Shown here: positions 6,017 through 7,638 of the stretch, in pieces | Position numbering within the stretch: the first letter of the stretch is position 1 | Layout of the letters: every line of letters begins with the position of its first letter | From: Chlamydiota bacterium | GTDB taxonomy: Bacteria; Chlamydiota; Chlamydiia; Chlamydiales; VGMA01 | Direction of reading: 5' to 3' | DNA length: 7,638 nt | NCBI GenBank assembly: GCA_016866575.1 | Contig: VGMA01000077.1 | Location: 1-7,638 of the forward strand | Made by a program: the position numbers and the translations under genes | The notes under the pieces: model-generated | What the model was told of the DNA's origin: nothing | The model's database searches: none | The model's input: only the letters and a program-made list of their open reading frames with translations

Positions 6017-7240
6017 TCATTCAAAAAACTCCTCTTTATCAGGAATCCTTGTAAAAGCGATTTTCGTGCCCGCCATAGGATCAGATAAAAGGGGCCCATA
6101 ACAGACTGAATCTTTTCCATATCGCTGATTGATCTTATCAAGAGTCTTTGAAATCGCTTTTCTTTTCTCCTTGGAATGATCTGCAAAAAGCTCATATTGC
6201 GATGACTCTGCACTTTCTAACTTCGAAAAATGGATTGAAATCTTCTTGATTCTTCTTAAACCCACTTTCTTGATGATCTCTTCCCACATCTTAGAAAAAC
6301 CCTTCAAAAAGCTTACCGTATCTTCTATTCGATCAACAGATACGCTTGCATCAAAGTAGATTCTTTCCTCTAGACGGACCCAAATACTCATTTTAGAGGC
6401 CACCATTTTCATCCTTCGCAAGCGACTTGCCGCTTTCACAACCAGCCTTTTACCAATCATCCTCGCAGTTTGAGGATCTCGCAAATCAGGAGCTAAAACC
6501 TGACTATGCCCCAAACTTCTTCTTTGCGTTTTTCTATCAGGTAGATCGATGCCCCTTAAATGGTGCCACATCCTTTCCCCTTCATTGCTACCCCAAAGCA
6601 TACGCATATGAATAAGATCTAAAGAACATAGCGTCTTTACATCAAAAACACCCCGCTGTCTAAGACGCATTTCCATATTCTCACCAATTCCTGGTAGATC
6701 TTTTAGCTTTAAAGGATAAAGCTTTTCAGGCAGATCCTCCTCATAAATAGAAATCAGACCATCAGGTTTTTGCATATCGGTTGCAACCTTTGCTAAATAG
6801 GCATTTGGCGCTATACCTATTGAACAGCCTATAGACTCCCCTACATGCTCTTTGAGCCCCTTTTTGATCTTGTAGGCAAGTTCTATCGCTTTTTCTTGCT
6901 CACTTTCTAAAAGTTCACAGGCCATTTCATCGATGGAGCATACCTTGCTAACAGGAACATGCTTATCGATTTCTTGTAAGATTTTTTCATGAAATTCAAT
7001 ATAAACCTGATGCTTAGCAAGAACACAGATCAGATCAGGACAGAGCTTTTTTGCTTCATAGATCGGTGTACCTGTCTTTACCCCGAACGCCTTAGCTTCA
7101 TAACTTGCCGCTATAGCGCATGTAGAATCAGTCATCACAGGCACTACCGCTACAGGCTTTTTCCTAAGAAAGGGATCAATCTGCTGCTCAACACTTGCAA
7201 AATAGCTATTGAAATCAATGTAAAGCCATCGATTATTCAT
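6017..7240 (-). CDS. dinB: Y-family translesion DNA polymerase (DinB / DNA polymerase IV-like)
   Basis: The 407-residue product is an error-prone polymerase that copies past damaged bases. The ATG at 7240 is preferred over the in-frame TTG just before it; only a weak AGG lies upstream. The first catalytic motif is YIDFNSYFASVEQ (7-19), with metal ligand Asp9 and candidate steric gate Phe14. The second is SIDEM (102-106), with Asp104 and Glu105. CSIGIAPNAYLAKVATDMQKP (139-159) is the conserved palm/fingers segment, and LPGIG (182-186) begins the thumb helix-hairpin-helix. RRSLGHSQVL begins the little-finger domain. The C-terminus ends in KIAFTRIPD, seen in a subset of bacterial members, and no clear beta-clamp motif was identified at the extreme end. 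Asn11 (Asp in E. coli DinB, Asn in UmuC) and Met106 (often Ala) are deviations from classical Pol IV, so it may sit between DinB and UmuC-type branches. No LexA-like box was found upstream. Confidence 0.9.
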   Translation of the reverse strand: MNNRWLYIDFNSYFASVEQQIDPFLRKKPVAVVPVMTDSTCAIAASYEAKAFGVKTGTPIYEAKKLCPDLICVLAKHQVYIEFHEKILQEIDKHVPVSKVCSIDEMACELLESEQEKAIELAYKIKKGLKEHVGESIGCSIGIAPNAYLAKVATDMQKPDGLISIYEEDLPEKLYPLKLKDLPGIGENMEMRLRQRGVFDVKTLCSLDLIHMRMLWGSNEGERMWHHLRGIDLPDRKTQRRSLGHSQVLAPDLRDPQTARMIGKRLVVKAASRLRRMKMVASKMSIWVRLEERIYFDASVSVDRIEDTVSFLKGFSKMWEEIIKKVGLRRIKKISIHFSKLESAESSQYELFADHSKEKRKAISKTLDKINQRYGKDSVCYGPLLSDPMAGTKIAFTRIPDKEEFFE

Positions 7241-7349
7241 CAAAAAATCGCCTATATAATTTATTGTAAATTATTTATAGAATATCGATAGTATAGCAAA
7301 ACGCTCTTTTTACAGCCTTAAGCCATATCCATGACAACCTTAAAAACCA

Positions 7350-7637
7350 TTAGATAAGGTCGTTTTGCCACCATATTCTCTTTCCAGTAATACTGATCTT
7401 CCAGAAAAGATCCTCTACCTTACGCATATAGTGGATCCATTCTACAAGCAAGTGGACTGTATGGGTAGAAACATCGAATTCAAAAATCCTTCCCGTTTCG
7501 TATTGCTGCTCAATTCTCCCCTCAAAAGGCTTATCATTGACCTCTATTTTTTCAACGCCCGCAATGTGTAGCTGCCCTTTGAGATTGCTAGCTTCAGTAA
7601 GAACACCCTCATCTTCATCTACCTCGGAAACATCTAA
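7350..7637 (-). CDS. Unrecognised protein, C-terminal 95 residues (5' end outside window)
   Basis: An open frame on the - strand enters from the right edge and ends in TAA at 7350-7352. The visible 95 residues look like real coding sequence: no stops, mixed composition, an acidic start (VDEDEG, 6-11), a probable beta-rich part (GQLHIAGVEKIEV, 21-33; GRIFEFDV, 49-56) and an aromatic C-terminal stretch with four Trp (66, 79, 89, 90), including VEWIHYM (65-71) and ITGKRIWW (83-90). No membrane helix or known catalytic motif is visible. I do not recognise the family. It points the same way as the polymerase gene 106 nt downstream, and no convincing terminator was seen between them, so the two could share a transcript. 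Confidence 0.7.
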   Translation of the reverse strand, partial: LDVSEVDEDEGVLTEASNLKGQLHIAGVEKIEVNDKPFEGRIEQQYETGRIFEFDVSTHTVHLLVEWIHYMRKVEDLFWKISITGKRIWWQNDLI

Positions 7638-7638
7638 A

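Noticed and set aside
7241..7349. LexA box or terminator between the right-edge gene and the polymerase gene
   Set aside because: No CTG-N10-CAG type site and no stable stem with a U tract were seen; only A+T-rich sequence with scattered TATA-like words that are not distinguishable from background.

Overview
The window is an A+T-rich stretch of bacterial chromosome with tightly packed genes, several of them without an obvious Shine-Dalgarno sequence. It holds seven protein genes, two of them cut by the window edges. No rRNA, tRNA, CRISPR array, insertion sequence or phage gene was seen. The host looks Gram-negative: there is an outer-membrane-type lipoprotein, a DUF378 protein and a five-helix sulfatase-fold enzyme like those that modify lipids in the cell envelope. 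The low GC, weak ribosome sites and the DUF378/DUF2147 pair fit a Chlamydiales-type (environmental chlamydia) or other intracellular, amoeba-associated bacterium. This is an impression from the proteins and not a proven assignment.

Left part (1-2338, + strand). The C-terminal end of an RhlE-type DEAD-box RNA helicase closes with a strong perfect-stem terminator. Then comes a 602-residue membrane-anchored sulfatase/alkaline-phosphatase-superfamily protein (YejM/LtaS/EptA architecture), followed by a weak hairpin.

Middle (2365-5034, + strand). A complete alanine racemase gene and a DHA2-type 14-helix MFS exporter gene are separated by 3 nt and almost certainly form one operon. The racemase supplies D-alanine for peptidoglycan; the exporter's substrate cannot be read from sequence. 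The operon ends in a hairpin that contains the exporter's own stop codon. The A-run on its left side makes the same hairpin a good terminator for the gene arriving from the other side.

Right part (5078-7638). A small two-helix DUF378 membrane protein (- strand) and a DUF2147 lipoprotein (+ strand) are transcribed divergently from a 186-nt A+T-rich intergenic region with promoter-like elements in both directions. The lipoprotein gene meets a Y-family DNA polymerase (DinB/Pol IV-like, - strand) with the two stop codons directly abutting. The right edge carries the C-terminal 95 residues of an unrecognised - strand protein.

Overall this is mostly housekeeping and envelope content. I did not find a convincing undescribed multi-gene system. 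The points most worth a second look are the unassigned sulfatase-fold enzyme, the Lys-to-Glu substitution at the usual carbamylated lysine of alanine racemase, the stop-codon-containing bidirectional terminator, the DUF378/DUF2147 divergent pair and the unrecognised protein at the right edge.
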